A stretch of 64,000 bases of DNA from Streptomyces sp. Y2F8-2 (GCF_014905555.1 NZ_BNGS01000015.1:1-64000); one strand, 5' to 3'; positions 26,609 through 35,731 are shown, counted from the first letter of the stretch. Translations and numbers: made by a program. The notes: generated by a model from the letters alone, not told the origin.

Positions 26609-27256
26609 CTAGGCTTTGCGGGCGAGCAGTTGAACCTCCCGGAACTGCCGTCGGTCGGTGGGCTGAGGCTCGCGAACCATCCGGGCCACCTCGACCAACC
26701 CGGCCTCGCGCAGCAGCGCGGCGAGGTGATCAGGCCACCACCGATGGGCCGGCGCGACTGCGTGATCGAAGACCTGTGTCGGGTGAGACGGATCTTCGCT
26801 TGCCGAAAAGCCGACCAGAAGGTGGCCTCCAGGTGCCAGCACGCGGCGGAACTCGGCCAGTATGACGGGGAGTTCTTGCGGCGGAGTATGGATGATGGAC
26901 CACCGTGAGAGTACGCCGCCGAGCACGCCGTCAGCGATGTTCAATGCGGCCATCGAGCCCACGTCGAACCGCAGGCCCGGATAGGCCTGTCGAGCCAACT
27001 CGATCATCGCGGGAGAGACGTCGACGCCGAACGCCGCCAGTCCCAGCTCTCCCAGATACGCAGTGATATCTCCGGGTCCGCACCCCAGGTCCGCGACCTG
27101 ACCGTCTCCACCCGCACTGACGACCTCCGCGAAGACGCTCAAGATCGCACGGTCCAGGGGCCTGTCACGCAGCGCGCCACGGAACTGCTGCGCATACGTG
27201 GAGGCAGCAGCGTCGTAGGCCTCGCGGGTGGCACTGAGGGCATCATGTTCGACCAT
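26609..27256 (-). CDS. Class I SAM-dependent methyltransferase
   Basis: The 215-residue protein has the Rossmann methyltransferase motifs: VADLGCGPGDITAYLG (motif I, about 54), GVDVSPAMIELAR (motif II) and LPVILAEFRRVLAPGGHLLVGF (motif IV/post). The target is not predictable. ATG 27256 fits the conserved N-terminal helix (REAYDAAASTYAQQF). Confidence 0.88.
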   Translation of the reverse strand: MVEHDALSATREAYDAAASTYAQQFRGALRDRPLDRAILSVFAEVVSAGGDGQVADLGCGPGDITAYLGELGLAAFGVDVSPAMIELARQAYPGLRFDVGSMAALNIADGVLGGVLSRWSIIHTPPQELPVILAEFRRVLAPGGHLLVGFSASEDPSHPTQVFDHAVAPAHRWWPDHLAALLREAGLVEVARMVREPQPTDRRQFREVQLLARKA

Positions 27257-27473
27257 GCTCGCGACAGTAGTTCCTGGCGCCGCGGCGAGCCGAGAGAATC
27301 ACGATCTCCCCTCCCGCCTGTTCGCCGTGCGCTCTCGCCAGTGGGCTCGTCATGCAGCCCAAGGCGGCGCCATCCCCAGTTCAAGGGGGCGTCCGTGCCG
27401 CGCTCGCCGTCCCGGGTGGTCTGTCAGCGCCCCCTGGTCTCCTGCTGGTGCAGCCGAGCGGGAAACCGTCACC

Positions 27474-27650
27474 ATGACCGACGACGCCCGTCTATGGCTG
27501 AACACCCTGGATGACCGGGACCGGCTGCCCAGTGCGGTTCGAGCGGTGGCCGCCGCCGTCCGCACCGGCGACGGCCTGGCCCGAGCCGCCCTGCCCGGTC
27601 GGGACGACGGCCGGTGGGTGATGCTGCACGGCTCGGCAGCGGGGGAGTAG
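27474..27650 (+). pseudogene. Fragment of a LuxR-family sensor-regulator
   Basis: The frame (DARLWLNTLDDRDRLPSAVR, then RWVMLHGSAAGE) resembles the middle of the large PAS-like LuxR regulators common in Streptomyces, where a WLVLHGS strand precedes the output domain. There is no helix-turn-helix downstream and the frame stops at 27650. It is likely a relic, although an ATG starts it. Confidence 0.45.
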
Positions 27651-27716
27651 TACGGGCCGCTGCCGCCAGGGCCGACGTGCCCGGCACCGCCGCCGACAGC
27701 AAGTCGGCCCGGCACA

Positions 27717-27842
27717 CGCTGATTCGCGGTAGCCGACCCTGAGCGCGACCAGCTCCGTGGAACCGTCAGCGCGCATGCCGACCGGGACCAGGACGCAGGC
27801 CTTGGCCTCCTACGGGCGGATGTCGAGATGGACGCCGTCGGC
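27717..27842 (-). pseudogene. IS256-family transposase fragment with internal stop
   Basis: The minus strand reads ADGVHLDIRP, a TAG stop, then EAKACVLVPVGMRADGSTEL and VALRVGYRES. This is the conserved catalytic-core block of mutator-type (IS256) transposases. Sequence beyond it no longer matches. It is a dead remnant. Confidence 0.65.
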
Positions 27843-27916
27843 TCACATGGAGTCAATCGCGCTGTCCGAGACGGTTCCCGCATCGCCCAGGCCCGCCACC
27901 GGGCTGCAAGCCCTCC

Positions 27917-29530
27917 TCACCGAGGATGCAGCCGGCCCTTGCGCGAAGCGGGCTGGCGGTCGGAGTTGCGGCCGCCCGCTCCCGCGGCACCGCCCGTGGC
28001 CGTACCGGGTTCCGCCCGGCGAGCAGAACCGCGCCCGCCGGTTGGGGAGGTGCCACCGGACGCCCTCCTCTCGGCCGTGACGCGGCGGTCGGAGTCCCGG
28101 CTCCCCGTCCTGGTTGCAGCGCCTGTCGTGCCTTGGCCTCCGCCGCCGTTGCGGGGCTGGCGGCGGCGCGATGGCCTGGCGGGCCTGGTGCCGGTCTTCC
28201 GGTCCGGACGGGACGCCGTCGGTGCCGCCGGCTGGGGCACCTCGATGGTGACGGGCACGCCGGAAGGCTGGCGGGCGCCGGTGATGGTGGCCAGTTCCGC
28301 GTCGCTCGACGTGATGCGGGCCGTCCGGGGGCGGATGCCCGCGTCCGACATCAGCCGGGTGACGTCCCGTTTCTGGGTGGGCAGGACCAGCGTGACCACG
28401 CTGCCGGAGCCGCCGGCGCGGGCCGTGCGGCCGCCCCGGTGGAGGTAGTCCTTGTGGTCGGTCGGGGGATCGACGTTCACGACGAGGTCCAGGTCGTCGA
28501 TGTGTATGCCCCGGGCCGCGACGTTCGTCGCCACCAGCGCGGTGACCTGGCCGCTCTTGAACTGTTCCAGGGTGCGATTGCGCTGTGGCTGGGAGCGCCC
28601 CCCGTGCAGTGCCGCCGCGCGGACCCCGACGGCCAGGAGCCGCTTGGCGAGCCGGTCGGCGGACCTCTTGGTGTCGAGGAAGAGGATGACCCGGCCGTCA
28701 CGGGCCGCGATGCGCGTGGTGACGGCCTTCTTGTCGGTCTCGTCCAGGACGTGGAGCACGTGGTGTTCCATCGTCGTGACCGCTCCCGCGGACGGGTCTA
28801 CGGAGTGCACCACGGGGTCGGTCAGGAACCGCTGCACCAGGCGGTCGATGTTGCGGTCCAGGGTGGCCGAGAAGAGCATGCGCTGTCCGTCGGGCCGTAC
28901 CTGCTGGATCAGCTTCGTGATCTGCGGCAGGAAGCCCATGTCGGTCATCTGGTCGGCTTCGTCCAGCACCGTGATGCGTACGTGGTCGAGCACGCAGTCC
29001 CCGCGTTCCACGAGGTCGCCCAGCCTGCCGGGGGTCGCCACGAGCACCTCGGCGCCGCGCCGGAGCGCACCGGCCTGCTTGGTGATGGACAGCCCGCCGA
29101 CCACGGTGGCCAGACGCAGGTTCACCGCCGTCGCATAGGGGGTCAGGGCGTCCGTCACCTGCTGGGCGAGTTCACGGGTGGGCACCAGGACGAGGGCGAG
29201 GGGAGCCTTGGGCTCCGCGCGCAGTCCGGCCGTGCGGGCCAGGAGCGCCAGCCCGAACGCCAGGGTCTTGCCGGATCCGGTGCGCCCCCGTCCCAACAGG
29301 TCGCGGCCGGCCAGTGAGTTGGGCAGCGTGGCGGCCTGGATGGGGAAGGGGGTGGTCACCCCTTGTGCGGTGAGGGTCTTCAGCAACCCCGCGGGCATGT
29401 CCAGACCGGCGAAGTCCTCGACGGCGGGAAGTGCGGGTGTCGTGCTTTCCGGCAGCCGGAATTCCGTCGGCGACGCGGACGGCGGGGGTGACGAGGTACG
29501 CCGGTTCGGCTTCTGGGGCCTGCGGGGCAT
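27917..29530 (-). CDS. DEAD-box RNA helicase
   Basis: The 537-residue protein has all core motifs: Q-motif (PFPIQAATLP), GRTGSGKT, PTRELA, TPGRL, DEAD, SAT, ARGIHIDDL and HRGGRTARAG. Its tail is rich in Arg, Gly, Pro and Thr and is probably an unstructured RNA-binding region. Such helicases unwind RNA in cold adaptation and ribosome assembly. It lies 89 bp downstream of a cspA-type gene on the same strand, with a strong terminator between, so read-through rather than simple co-transcription would link them. ATG 29530 begins MPRRPQKPNRR. Confidence 0.93.
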   Translation of the reverse strand: MPRRPQKPNRRTSSPPPSASPTEFRLPESTTPALPAVEDFAGLDMPAGLLKTLTAQGVTTPFPIQAATLPNSLAGRDLLGRGRTGSGKTLAFGLALLARTAGLRAEPKAPLALVLVPTRELAQQVTDALTPYATAVNLRLATVVGGLSITKQAGALRRGAEVLVATPGRLGDLVERGDCVLDHVRITVLDEADQMTDMGFLPQITKLIQQVRPDGQRMLFSATLDRNIDRLVQRFLTDPVVHSVDPSAGAVTTMEHHVLHVLDETDKKAVTTRIAARDGRVILFLDTKRSADRLAKRLLAVGVRAAALHGGRSQPQRNRTLEQFKSGQVTALVATNVAARGIHIDDLDLVVNVDPPTDHKDYLHRGGRTARAGGSGSVVTLVLPTQKRDVTRLMSDAGIRPRTARITSSDAELATITGARQPSGVPVTIEVPQPAAPTASRPDRKTGTRPARPSRRRQPRNGGGGQGTTGAATRTGSRDSDRRVTAERRASGGTSPTGGRGSARRAEPGTATGGAAGAGGRNSDRQPASRKGRLHPR

Positions 29531-29563
29531 GCAGTTATCTGCCTTCCTGGAAAACAGCACAAA

Positions 29564-29596
29564 CCGGGGTCCGCACCATCACGGTGCGGACCCCGG
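29564..29596 (-). terminator. Strong intrinsic terminator of the csp gene
   Basis: CCGGGGTCCGCACC (29564-29577) and GGTGCGGACCCCGG (29583-29596) form a perfect 14-bp stem with a 5-base loop. On the minus strand it is followed by TTTGTGCTGTTTT, so this is a rho-independent terminator 22 bases after the CspA stop. Confidence 0.9.
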
Positions 29597-29618
29597 TGAG
29601 CGGATACGCGTCCGGCGA

Positions 29619-29822
29619 TCAGGCGGGGACGATGTTCTCCGCCTGCGGGCCCTTCTGGCCCTGCGTGACGTCGAAGGAGACCCGCTGGCCCTCCTGGAGC
29701 TCACGGAAGCCCTGGGTCTGAATGTTCGAGTAGTGCGCGAAGACGTCGGGGCCGCCGCCGTCCTGCTGGATGAAGCCGAAACCCTTTTCGGCGTTGAACC
29801 ACTTCACGGTTCCCTGTGCCAT
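29619..29822 (-). CDS. CspA-family cold shock protein
   Basis: The 67-residue protein is a canonical cold-shock domain: GTVKWFNAEKGFGFI (RNP1) and DVFAHYSNI (RNP2), ending PQAENIVPA. It binds single-stranded nucleic acid and acts as an RNA chaperone. GAAGGAGAAAG precedes ATG 29822. Two further paralogues are at 43503 and 50625. Confidence 0.97.
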   Translation of the reverse strand: MAQGTVKWFNAEKGFGFIQQDGGGPDVFAHYSNIQTQGFRELQEGQRVSFDVTQGQKGPQAENIVPA

Positions 29823-29936
29823 GACTTTCTCCTTCTGTAGGCAGAGGCCCCATCCGGAGATGCCGGAAACAAATCATGCGCCTGATGGAAGCAATCCCGT
29901 CAGGCGCACATAGGTTCATGGGTACCACAACTGCAA
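29823..29936 (-). promoter_or_regulatory. csp promoter and structured 5' leader
   Basis: TTGCAG (29936-29931) and CTATGT (29913-29908) lie 17 bp apart, giving a leader of about 80 bases. The leader region contains TGCGCCTGA/TCAGGCGCA (29877-29885 with 29900-29908) and a TCCGG/CCGGA stem near 29853-29867. Structured leaders are usual for cspA genes, where folding changes with temperature. Confidence 0.6.
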
Positions 29937-30091
29937 CGCCAAGACTCTAGCACGACTCGGCGGCCCGTGGTGGATCATCGAGGCGCGCGCCCGGGTTCCT
30001 CAAAGCCCTCGATCAAGGCCCTCGATGATCGTGACGTTGGCCTGGCCGCCCCCTCTCTTCCGCTCGGGGTGGCGGTGACGCCCCACTACCG

Positions 30092-31003
30092 TCACGACTC
30101 CACCGAGGCCGTCGCCTGGTCGTCGATGGGAATGCGCAGCCGGCCGGCCACGGTGGTGAGGGCCGTTCCCAGCGGGAGCGCGACGCGGGTCAGGGCGTGC
30201 CGGTCGCCCCGGGTCGGATCCCGGTTGACGATGAGCACCGGCTTCCCGGCCTGGGCCGCCTGGCGGACGAACCGCAGCCCGGACATCACCGTGAGTGAGG
30301 AGCCGAGGACCAGCAGCGATGCGGCTTCACGGACCAGCTTGCGGCAGTGCTCGACCCTCTGCGGCGGAACGGCTTCGCCGAAGAACACCACGTCCGGTTT
30401 GAGGATGCCGCTGCAGATCGTGCAGGGCAGCACGCGGAAGTCCCCGACCTGTTCGTCGGTGAGGTCGGCGTCACCGTCCGGGTTGATTGCTGCGGCCACC
30501 GGCTCGAAACCCGGATTGGCCTCATGAAGCCTCCGGGCGAGTTCGCGGCGCGGGCTGAAGGCGCCGCAGGAAAGGCAGACGACCCGGTCCAGGCTCCCGT
30601 GGAGTTCCACGACGCCGTTACTGCCGGCGGCCTGGTGCAGGCCGTCGACGTTCTGGGTGATCACACCCGAGAGCAGGCCGTGCCGCCCGAAAGCGGCCAC
30701 GGCCCGGTGCCCGGCGTTGGGGCGGGCGCGGCCGAATGTGCGCCAGCCGAGGTGGCTGCGCGCCCAATACCTGCGCCGGGCCTGGGCGCTGGCGGTGAAG
30801 TCCTGGTAGGTCATCGGGGTGTGCCGGCTCAGGCTCCCGCCCTTGCCCCGGTAGTCCGGGATGCCCGACTCCGTGGAGATGCCCGCCCCGCTGAGCACCA
30901 GCACACCGCCGGTGCTCAGTGCATCGGCGACCGGCTCGAGATTCGTGGTGCCCGGCGGCACATCCTCGTCGGGGGTCCAGCTCAGAGTGGGGCGCATGCG
31001 CAT
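30092..31003 (-). CDS. Sirtuin (NAD-dependent protein deacylase)
   Basis: The 303-residue protein has GAGISTESGIPDYRG (NAD binding), TQNVDGLHQAAG, catalytic His in VELHGSLD, and two Cys-x2-Cys zinc pairs (CLSCGAF and CTICSG) with VFFGEAVPP between the second pair and the GSSLTV loop. It removes acyl groups from lysine using NAD. ATG 31003 (MRMRPTLSW) is preferred; ATG 31030 would add nine residues. Confidence 0.92.
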   Translation of the reverse strand: MRMRPTLSWTPDEDVPPGTTNLEPVADALSTGGVLVLSGAGISTESGIPDYRGKGGSLSRHTPMTYQDFTASAQARRRYWARSHLGWRTFGRARPNAGHRAVAAFGRHGLLSGVITQNVDGLHQAAGSNGVVELHGSLDRVVCLSCGAFSPRRELARRLHEANPGFEPVAAAINPDGDADLTDEQVGDFRVLPCTICSGILKPDVVFFGEAVPPQRVEHCRKLVREAASLLVLGSSLTVMSGLRFVRQAAQAGKPVLIVNRDPTRGDRHALTRVALPLGTALTTVAGRLRIPIDDQATASVES

Positions 31004-31148
31004 GTCACCAGGGTACGAAACAGGCCGCATTCAGGCTTCGCACTGATCAGCAGCAGGGCGCACCGTGCAAGGGTGGCCAACGGCCGCCCCCCCAGGCCCG
31101 CCGGATCCGGGCGTCTCGCAGGGCAAGGAGGCGCCGGCCGTCGGCTTG

Positions 31149-31202
31149 CTCGCCGACCGCCACGGCACGCGGGCCTACGACGGCGTGGAGGCGCTGGTCG
31201 CA
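31149..31202 (+). pseudogene. Fragment of a Gfo/Idh/MocA oxidoreductase
   Basis: Eighteen codons read LADRHGTRAYDGVEALVA, matching residues of the intact oxidoreductase at 42291-43250. The first 32 bases (31149-31180) are identical to 42414-42445. Sequence either side does not match. This is either a scrap of a deleted paralogue or a small ectopic copy. Confidence 0.6.
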
Positions 31203-31244
31203 GCGCAGGCGCGGGCAGCCGGGCAGTCGGCATGCTGTGGTCCC

Positions 31245-33317
31245 TCAGGTTTGCGCTCGGGCGACGAGCAGGGCGACGTCGTCCTCGCCGCCGGGTGGCC
31301 GGAGGATGTCCAGGAGGCGGTCGCAGACTTCTCCCAGATCCGAGCCGCGCACCTCCGTGAGGGCGCCCAGGAGGGTGTCCAAACGGGCGTCGATGGGTTC
31401 GCTTCGAGTTTCGACCAGGCCGTCGGTGTAGAGGGTGAGCTGATCGCCCGGGCGGAAGGCGATGGTGGTGGTCTCGAAGGGCACGCCTCCGACACCCAGC
31501 GGGACACCCGTGGGCAGATCGAGGAGCTCCGCCGGCCGGCCGGGACGGAGCAGGGCCGGGGGCAGGTGCCCGGCGAGACTGATGTGGCACTGGCCCTGGT
31601 CAGGGTCGTAGACGCAGTAGACGCAGGTGGTGATGGTCTGCTGGACGCTCTCGGTCAGGTGATCGAGGTGGCGGAGGGCTTCGGCGGGCGCGAGGTCGAG
31701 TTCGGCGAAGGCGCGGGTGGCGCTGCGGAGCTGGCCCATGGTGGCGGCGGCGTTGATGCCGCTGCCCATGACATCGCCGACGATCAGGGCGGTCTTGCCC
31801 GCGTGCAGGGGTATTGCGTCGTACCAGTCGCCGCCGACCTCGCTCGTGGCGCCGGCGGGCTGGTAGCGGCAGGCGATCCGGAGGCCGGGCAGGTGTGACG
31901 GGGGCTCGGGGAGCAGGCTGCGCTGAAGGGTGAGGGCCGCGTGACGCTGGGCCTGGTACCCGCGGGCGTTGTCGATGCACACCGCCGCGCGGGAGGCCAC
32001 CTCGCAGGCGAGGAAGACGTCGTCATCATCGAAGGGCGCGGGGTTGTGCGTGCGCTTGAGGGCGATGGCGCCGAGGAGTTCCCCCCGGGCCACGAGAGGT
32101 ACGGCGAGGTAGGAGTGCACACCGGCCGCCGCGAGGAGGGCGGCGGCCTCGCTGTCGCGGGCGATGCGCCGCAGATCACCGGGGGTGGTGTGGGGCACCA
32201 GGACGGGCTTGCGGGTGCGCACGCACTGGGTGATGAGGCGGTCGCTGCCGTAGGTGGCGAGTCCCCCGGGCGGGCCGACCGCGCGGACCGCGTCTGTCGG
32301 GTGGGCCGCACCGACTGCGAGGACGCGGAAGCGCGTCGGACCCGCGTCCGGCACGGTCCGTTCGTAGAGCAGGCCGTGGAGTACGTCGACGGTCGCCATG
32401 TCGGCCAGATCCGGTACGACGGCCTCGGCCAGCTCATGCGCTGTCGTCTCCAGATCGAGGGTGGTGCCCACGGAGGCGGAGACCTTGGCGATCAGGGCGA
32501 GGCGTTGGCGTGCCTGTGCCGCATCGATGGCGGCTCGGTGGCGCTCGGTGATGTCGATCACGAAATAGGCCATGCCCAGCACCCGCCCGGCGGCGTCCTC
32601 CAGCCGGTAGTAGGAGACGGACCAGGCATGCTCATGATCGGGGTCGCCCGGGGGACGACAGACGATGTGCCGGTCCACGACTGGTTCCCCCGTCTCCAGG
32701 ACACGGCGGAAACGTGCCTCGACATTCCCCCTGTCCAGGAAGGTCAGCACCTCGCCGGCCGGCCGCCCCACCCGCTCGGCGGCAGGCAGGCCGGTGATGC
32801 GTTCCAGAGCCGGGTTCACGGTCACGTACCGCAGCTCCGTATCCAGGATGGCCAGCCCGATCGGGGACTGGGACACCAGGCGCGCGGTCAGGGCGACGTC
32901 CCGCTCGACCCGCCGCACCATTGCCTGGTCCGCGGCCAGGCCCAGGGCATACGTCTCACCGCGGTCGTTCAGCAGCCGCATGTTGCGGAACTCCACCAGG
33001 CGGGTGCTTCCGTCCTTGTGCCGGATCGGGAACGCCCCGGCCCAGTCGGTGCCCGATTCCATGACCTCGGCGAAAAGCTTGATCACCTCGTCCCAGTGCT
33101 CTTCGTGGACCATCAGCCGCGCGGCGAACCGGCCCAACGCCTCCGCCGCGGTGTAGCCGAACAGTTCCTCGGCCTGAGGGCTCCAGAACACCACCTGCCC
33201 GTTCGCATCCAGCACCACGGCAGCGACGCTCAGGAGGTCGAGAAGGCCACTCGGTGGGGCGGCAGGGCTGGCCGCCGGCTGGTCTCGGCCTGCTCTGGAG
33301 GAATCCGCTCTGCCCAT
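31245..33317 (-). CDS. PAS-PAS-GAF-PP2C (SpoIIE/RsbU-type) phosphatase
   Basis: The 690-residue protein has two PAS domains (VAAVVLDANGQVVFWSPQAE near 35 and PIGLAILDTELRYVTVNPAL near 155), a GAF domain (about 290-450), and a C-terminal PP2C/SpoIIE phosphatase domain. The latter shows EVGGDWYDAI, VGDVMGSGINAAA and GEDDVALLVAR. Such proteins dephosphorylate anti-sigma antagonists in response to signals. ATG 33317 has AGGAGG seven bases upstream. An anti-sigma-type ATPase (37218) and a broken STAS gene (57002) occur elsewhere in the window, though none is adjacent. Confidence 0.92.
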   Translation of the reverse strand: MGRADSSRAGRDQPAASPAAPPSGLLDLLSVAAVVLDANGQVVFWSPQAEELFGYTAAEALGRFAARLMVHEEHWDEVIKLFAEVMESGTDWAGAFPIRHKDGSTRLVEFRNMRLLNDRGETYALGLAADQAMVRRVERDVALTARLVSQSPIGLAILDTELRYVTVNPALERITGLPAAERVGRPAGEVLTFLDRGNVEARFRRVLETGEPVVDRHIVCRPPGDPDHEHAWSVSYYRLEDAAGRVLGMAYFVIDITERHRAAIDAAQARQRLALIAKVSASVGTTLDLETTAHELAEAVVPDLADMATVDVLHGLLYERTVPDAGPTRFRVLAVGAAHPTDAVRAVGPPGGLATYGSDRLITQCVRTRKPVLVPHTTPGDLRRIARDSEAAALLAAAGVHSYLAVPLVARGELLGAIALKRTHNPAPFDDDDVFLACEVASRAAVCIDNARGYQAQRHAALTLQRSLLPEPPSHLPGLRIACRYQPAGATSEVGGDWYDAIPLHAGKTALIVGDVMGSGINAAATMGQLRSATRAFAELDLAPAEALRHLDHLTESVQQTITTCVYCVYDPDQGQCHISLAGHLPPALLRPGRPAELLDLPTGVPLGVGGVPFETTTIAFRPGDQLTLYTDGLVETRSEPIDARLDTLLGALTEVRGSDLGEVCDRLLDILRPPGGEDDVALLVARAQT

Positions 33318-33556
33318 GCGCCGACCTCCTGCCTCACTCGGTACCCCGGATCGCGCCGAAGCGTGGCCGCTGCCTCCCTTCATAGTCGCCCCGGGGCGAG
33401 GCGGCACATCCTGGATCGGCCGGCGGGCCGGGACCGGAGGGAATGCGGCGATGCGTGACAGCTCGGCTCGGGGGTGTCCCTCCCCTTCCCGCGACGCAGA
33501 GACGCCGTCCGACTGCCCGCACTGGTGTCCGCGGGCGGCGGTGGCTTCCCTGCACC

Positions 33557-33942
33557 GACGAGAAGGTCAATTGCGGTCACCCCCCACCGCTGCTGATCCG
33601 TGGCGAACGGTGATCGCCGGAGCGTTGGACAGCCCCCCGCAGCCGCCGATCGGCCTGGCCGGCACACTCGCCCCGGTAGCCCGGCAGGTCCACGAGACGG
33701 CACTGGAACCAGGCGACTGCATCCTGCTCTACACCGGCGGTGTCGTTGAGGCTCGTGACGCGGACGGCGTCGAGTTCGGCCTCGACCGGTTCACCGACTT
33801 CATCATTCGCTCCTCCGCCGCCGGCCAGCGCCCGGCCGAGGTGCTGCGGCTGCTCATCCACGCCATCCTCGATTACCAGCGCAACCAACTCCGGGACGAC
33901 GTGACCATCCTGCTCTTCGAGTGGCACCCGCAGTTCCGGTGA
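33557..33942 (+). pseudogene. C-terminal half of a PP2C/SpoIIE phosphatase with frameshift
   Basis: DEKVNCGHPPPLLIRGER runs in one frame to about 33610, where TGA follows. One base of shift restores VIAGALDSPPQPPIGLAG, LEPGDCILLYTGGVVEARD and RDDVTILLFEWHP to a stop at 33942. This is the distal PP2C domain. The upstream catalytic half and sensory domains are absent. It is divergent from the intact phosphatase at 31245. Confidence 0.72.
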
Positions 33943-34052
33943 CGCGGTACTGCGCCGAGCCTCGCTGCGCCGGCCCTCACCGTGTGACGTTCAGGCCAGT
34001 TGGCCTTGCGCCGTGCTGCCCATGGGTGTCGGGGCCGGCGGAGCGACGACCA

Positions 34053-34081
34053 TTGATCAACGCGTCCCGGCTTCGTACCCT
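34053..34081 (+). promoter_or_regulatory. Leaderless promoter of the ASCH gene
   Basis: TTGATC (34053-34058) and TACCCT (34076-34081) have a 17-bp spacer. The GTG start is six bases after the -10, the spacing of leaderless Streptomyces transcripts. No SD precedes the start. Confidence 0.6.
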
Positions 34082-34087
34082 TTCCCG

Positions 34088-34525
34088 GTGGGACATGACG
34101 ACCTTCCGACTCTTGAACTCGCCTTTCCCGGCCCGGAACGTGACCGTGGTGTCGCAGCGATCCTGAGCGGTCAGAAGACCGCGCTCACGGGTCTCCTGGA
34201 GATCTACGAGCACGCCGGAGAGGCGGTGCCGCAGGCCGGCCAGTGGTTCTCGGTGCTCGATTCCGAGGGTCTTCCGGCCGTCACGATCGAGCTCGTCGAC
34301 GTGCGGGTCGTTCCCATGAAGGAGATCGACGACGAGTTCGCGCGGGCCGAGGGTCGTGGTTACTCGGACGTGGCACAGTGGCGGGCAGCCCACGAAGAGT
34401 TCTTCCGGAGCGATGGCGTGAGCGAGTTCTTGGGTCGTGTCCCCGTCATCGACGATGACACTCTCGTCGTTGCTGAACGCTTTCGGGTGGTCGAGCCCGA
34501 CGACCCGCGGAGATCCCGCCACTGA
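34088..34525 (+). CDS. ASCH-domain protein
   Basis: The 145-residue protein has the ASCH pattern: LELAFPGPERDRGVAAILSGQKTALTGLL at the start, VTIELVDVRVVPMKEIDDEFARAEGRGYSDVAQWR, and a C-terminal strand VVAERFRVVEP. ASCH is a PUA-like fold proposed to bind RNA or modified bases. GTG 34088 is chosen from the leaderless promoter; an upstream ATG at 34013 would add noncoding-like sequence. Confidence 0.83.
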   Translation: MGHDDLPTLELAFPGPERDRGVAAILSGQKTALTGLLEIYEHAGEAVPQAGQWFSVLDSEGLPAVTIELVDVRVVPMKEIDDEFARAEGRGYSDVAQWRAAHEEFFRSDGVSEFLGRVPVIDDDTLVVAERFRVVEPDDPRRSRH

Positions 34526-34563
34526 CCACCGGTCACAGGGCTGATCATCCATAGGATCGCGGC

Positions 34564-35304
34564 ATGGCACTGCGACCTGTTCAGGTGAACATAAAGGCTC
34601 TTGATCACGCGGCAGTCGGCCGGTTCTGGGCGGAGGCGCTCGGCTGGAGTGCTTACAGCCCCGGCGTGACGACCTACGTCGGACCCGGCGGCGGCCTCGT
34701 TTGGCCGGACCCGGTCGCCGTCTGCGTCGACGTCGTTCCCGTCCCGGAACCCAAGACGACGACAAAGAACCGTGTGCACCTCGATCTCGCCACCACATCT
34801 GCGGCCCATCAAGCGGAGTTGGTCGCGCGGCTGAAGGCTCTCGGCGCGACACCCGTCCACGTGGGCCAGGGCAACGTGCCGTGGACGGTCCTCGCCGACC
34901 CCGAGGGCAACGAGTTCTGCGTGCTGGAGCCTCGGGAGATCTACCGGGACACCGGTCCGATCGCCGCGGTGGTGGTCGACTGCACGGATCCGCGGGCCAT
35001 GGCGCGGTTCTGGGGTGAGGCGATGGACTGGACCCTGCACGAGGTGGCCGACGATCATGCGGTGTTGCGCTCCGCCAAGGGTGTCGGCCCGTATCTGGAG
35101 TTCCTCCGCACGCCCGGCGTGAAGACCGTGCCGGACCGCGTCCACCTTGACCTGCTGCCGTACCCCGGTGACGACAAAGCAGCGGAGGTGGCCCGGCTGC
35201 GGGCCCTCGGCGCCACCGACCTCGACCTGGGCCAGGGCGACGTCCCGTGGACGTGCCTGGCCGACCCGGAGGGCCACGAGTTCTGCGTCCTCGCCCTGCC
35301 CTGA
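34564..35304 (+). CDS. Two-domain VOC family protein
   Basis: The 246-residue protein has two VOC half-modules, each with a helix-strand unit and DLGQG(D/N)VPWT-type C-terminal strands (VLADPEGNEFCVL and CLADPEGHEFCVL). The internal duplication gives one complete pseudo-dimer. Substrate is unknown; it belongs to the glyoxalase-like group. TAGGAT lies six bases before ATG 34564, so a leaderless start is likely. Confidence 0.88.
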   Translation: MALRPVQVNIKALDHAAVGRFWAEALGWSAYSPGVTTYVGPGGGLVWPDPVAVCVDVVPVPEPKTTTKNRVHLDLATTSAAHQAELVARLKALGATPVHVGQGNVPWTVLADPEGNEFCVLEPREIYRDTGPIAAVVVDCTDPRAMARFWGEAMDWTLHEVADDHAVLRSAKGVGPYLEFLRTPGVKTVPDRVHLDLLPYPGDDKAAEVARLRALGATDLDLGQGDVPWTCLADPEGHEFCVLALP

Positions 35305-35396
35305 CACGGAGCGTTCCCCGGCGGAGACGGCCGCGTCGAAGTCGAGATCGCGGCGGCCGACCAGGGCGGGTATCGAAACGGCGGCAACGGCAGCCG

Positions 35397-35430
35397 AAGT
35401 GCGCGCCCGGGGTGTCCCGGGCGCGCACTT
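35397..35430. terminator. Bidirectional hairpin terminator
   Basis: AAGTGCGCGCCCGGG (35397-35411) and CCCGGGCGCGCACTT (35416-35430) form a perfect 15-bp stem with a GTGT loop. It lies 92 bp after the VOC stop and 8 bp beyond the IF-1 stop on the opposite strand, so it can serve both. Confidence 0.85.
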
Positions 35431-35438
35431 TCCCCTGC

Positions 35439-35663
35439 TCAGGTCCGGTACCGGTAGATGATCCGGCCGCGGGTCAGGTCATACGGGCTGAGCTCCACGA
35501 CCACGCGGTCGAACGGGAGGATCTTGATGTAGTTCTTCCGGATCTTCCCGCTGATGTGCGCGAGCACGTGGTGCCCGTTCTGCAGCTCCACCTTGAAGGT
35601 GGCGTTGCGCAGGCATTCGAGGACGGTGCCCTCGACTTCCAAGCCCTTCGCTGTTCTTGCCAA
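35439..35663 (-). CDS. infA: Translation initiation factor IF-1 paralogue
   Basis: The 74-residue protein is a full IF-1: EVEGTVLECLRNATFKVELQNGH, VLAHISGKIRKNYIKILPFDRV and VELSPYDLTRGRIIYRYRT. It has substitutions from the usual form (IRKNYIKILPFDR). The main infA normally sits in the ribosomal-protein cluster, which is not here, so this is probably an extra copy. The neighbours are a GNAT and a VOC gene, and no ribosomal genes are near. Confidence 0.93.
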   Translation of the reverse strand: MARTAKGLEVEGTVLECLRNATFKVELQNGHHVLAHISGKIRKNYIKILPFDRVVVELSPYDLTRGRIIYRYRT

Positions 35664-35731
35664 TGTGTCTCGCTTCTCGATTCGGTGAGTTGCGTGGGGT
35701 CGGCCGGGGGGTTTCGGTGTGTGAGCAGGCG

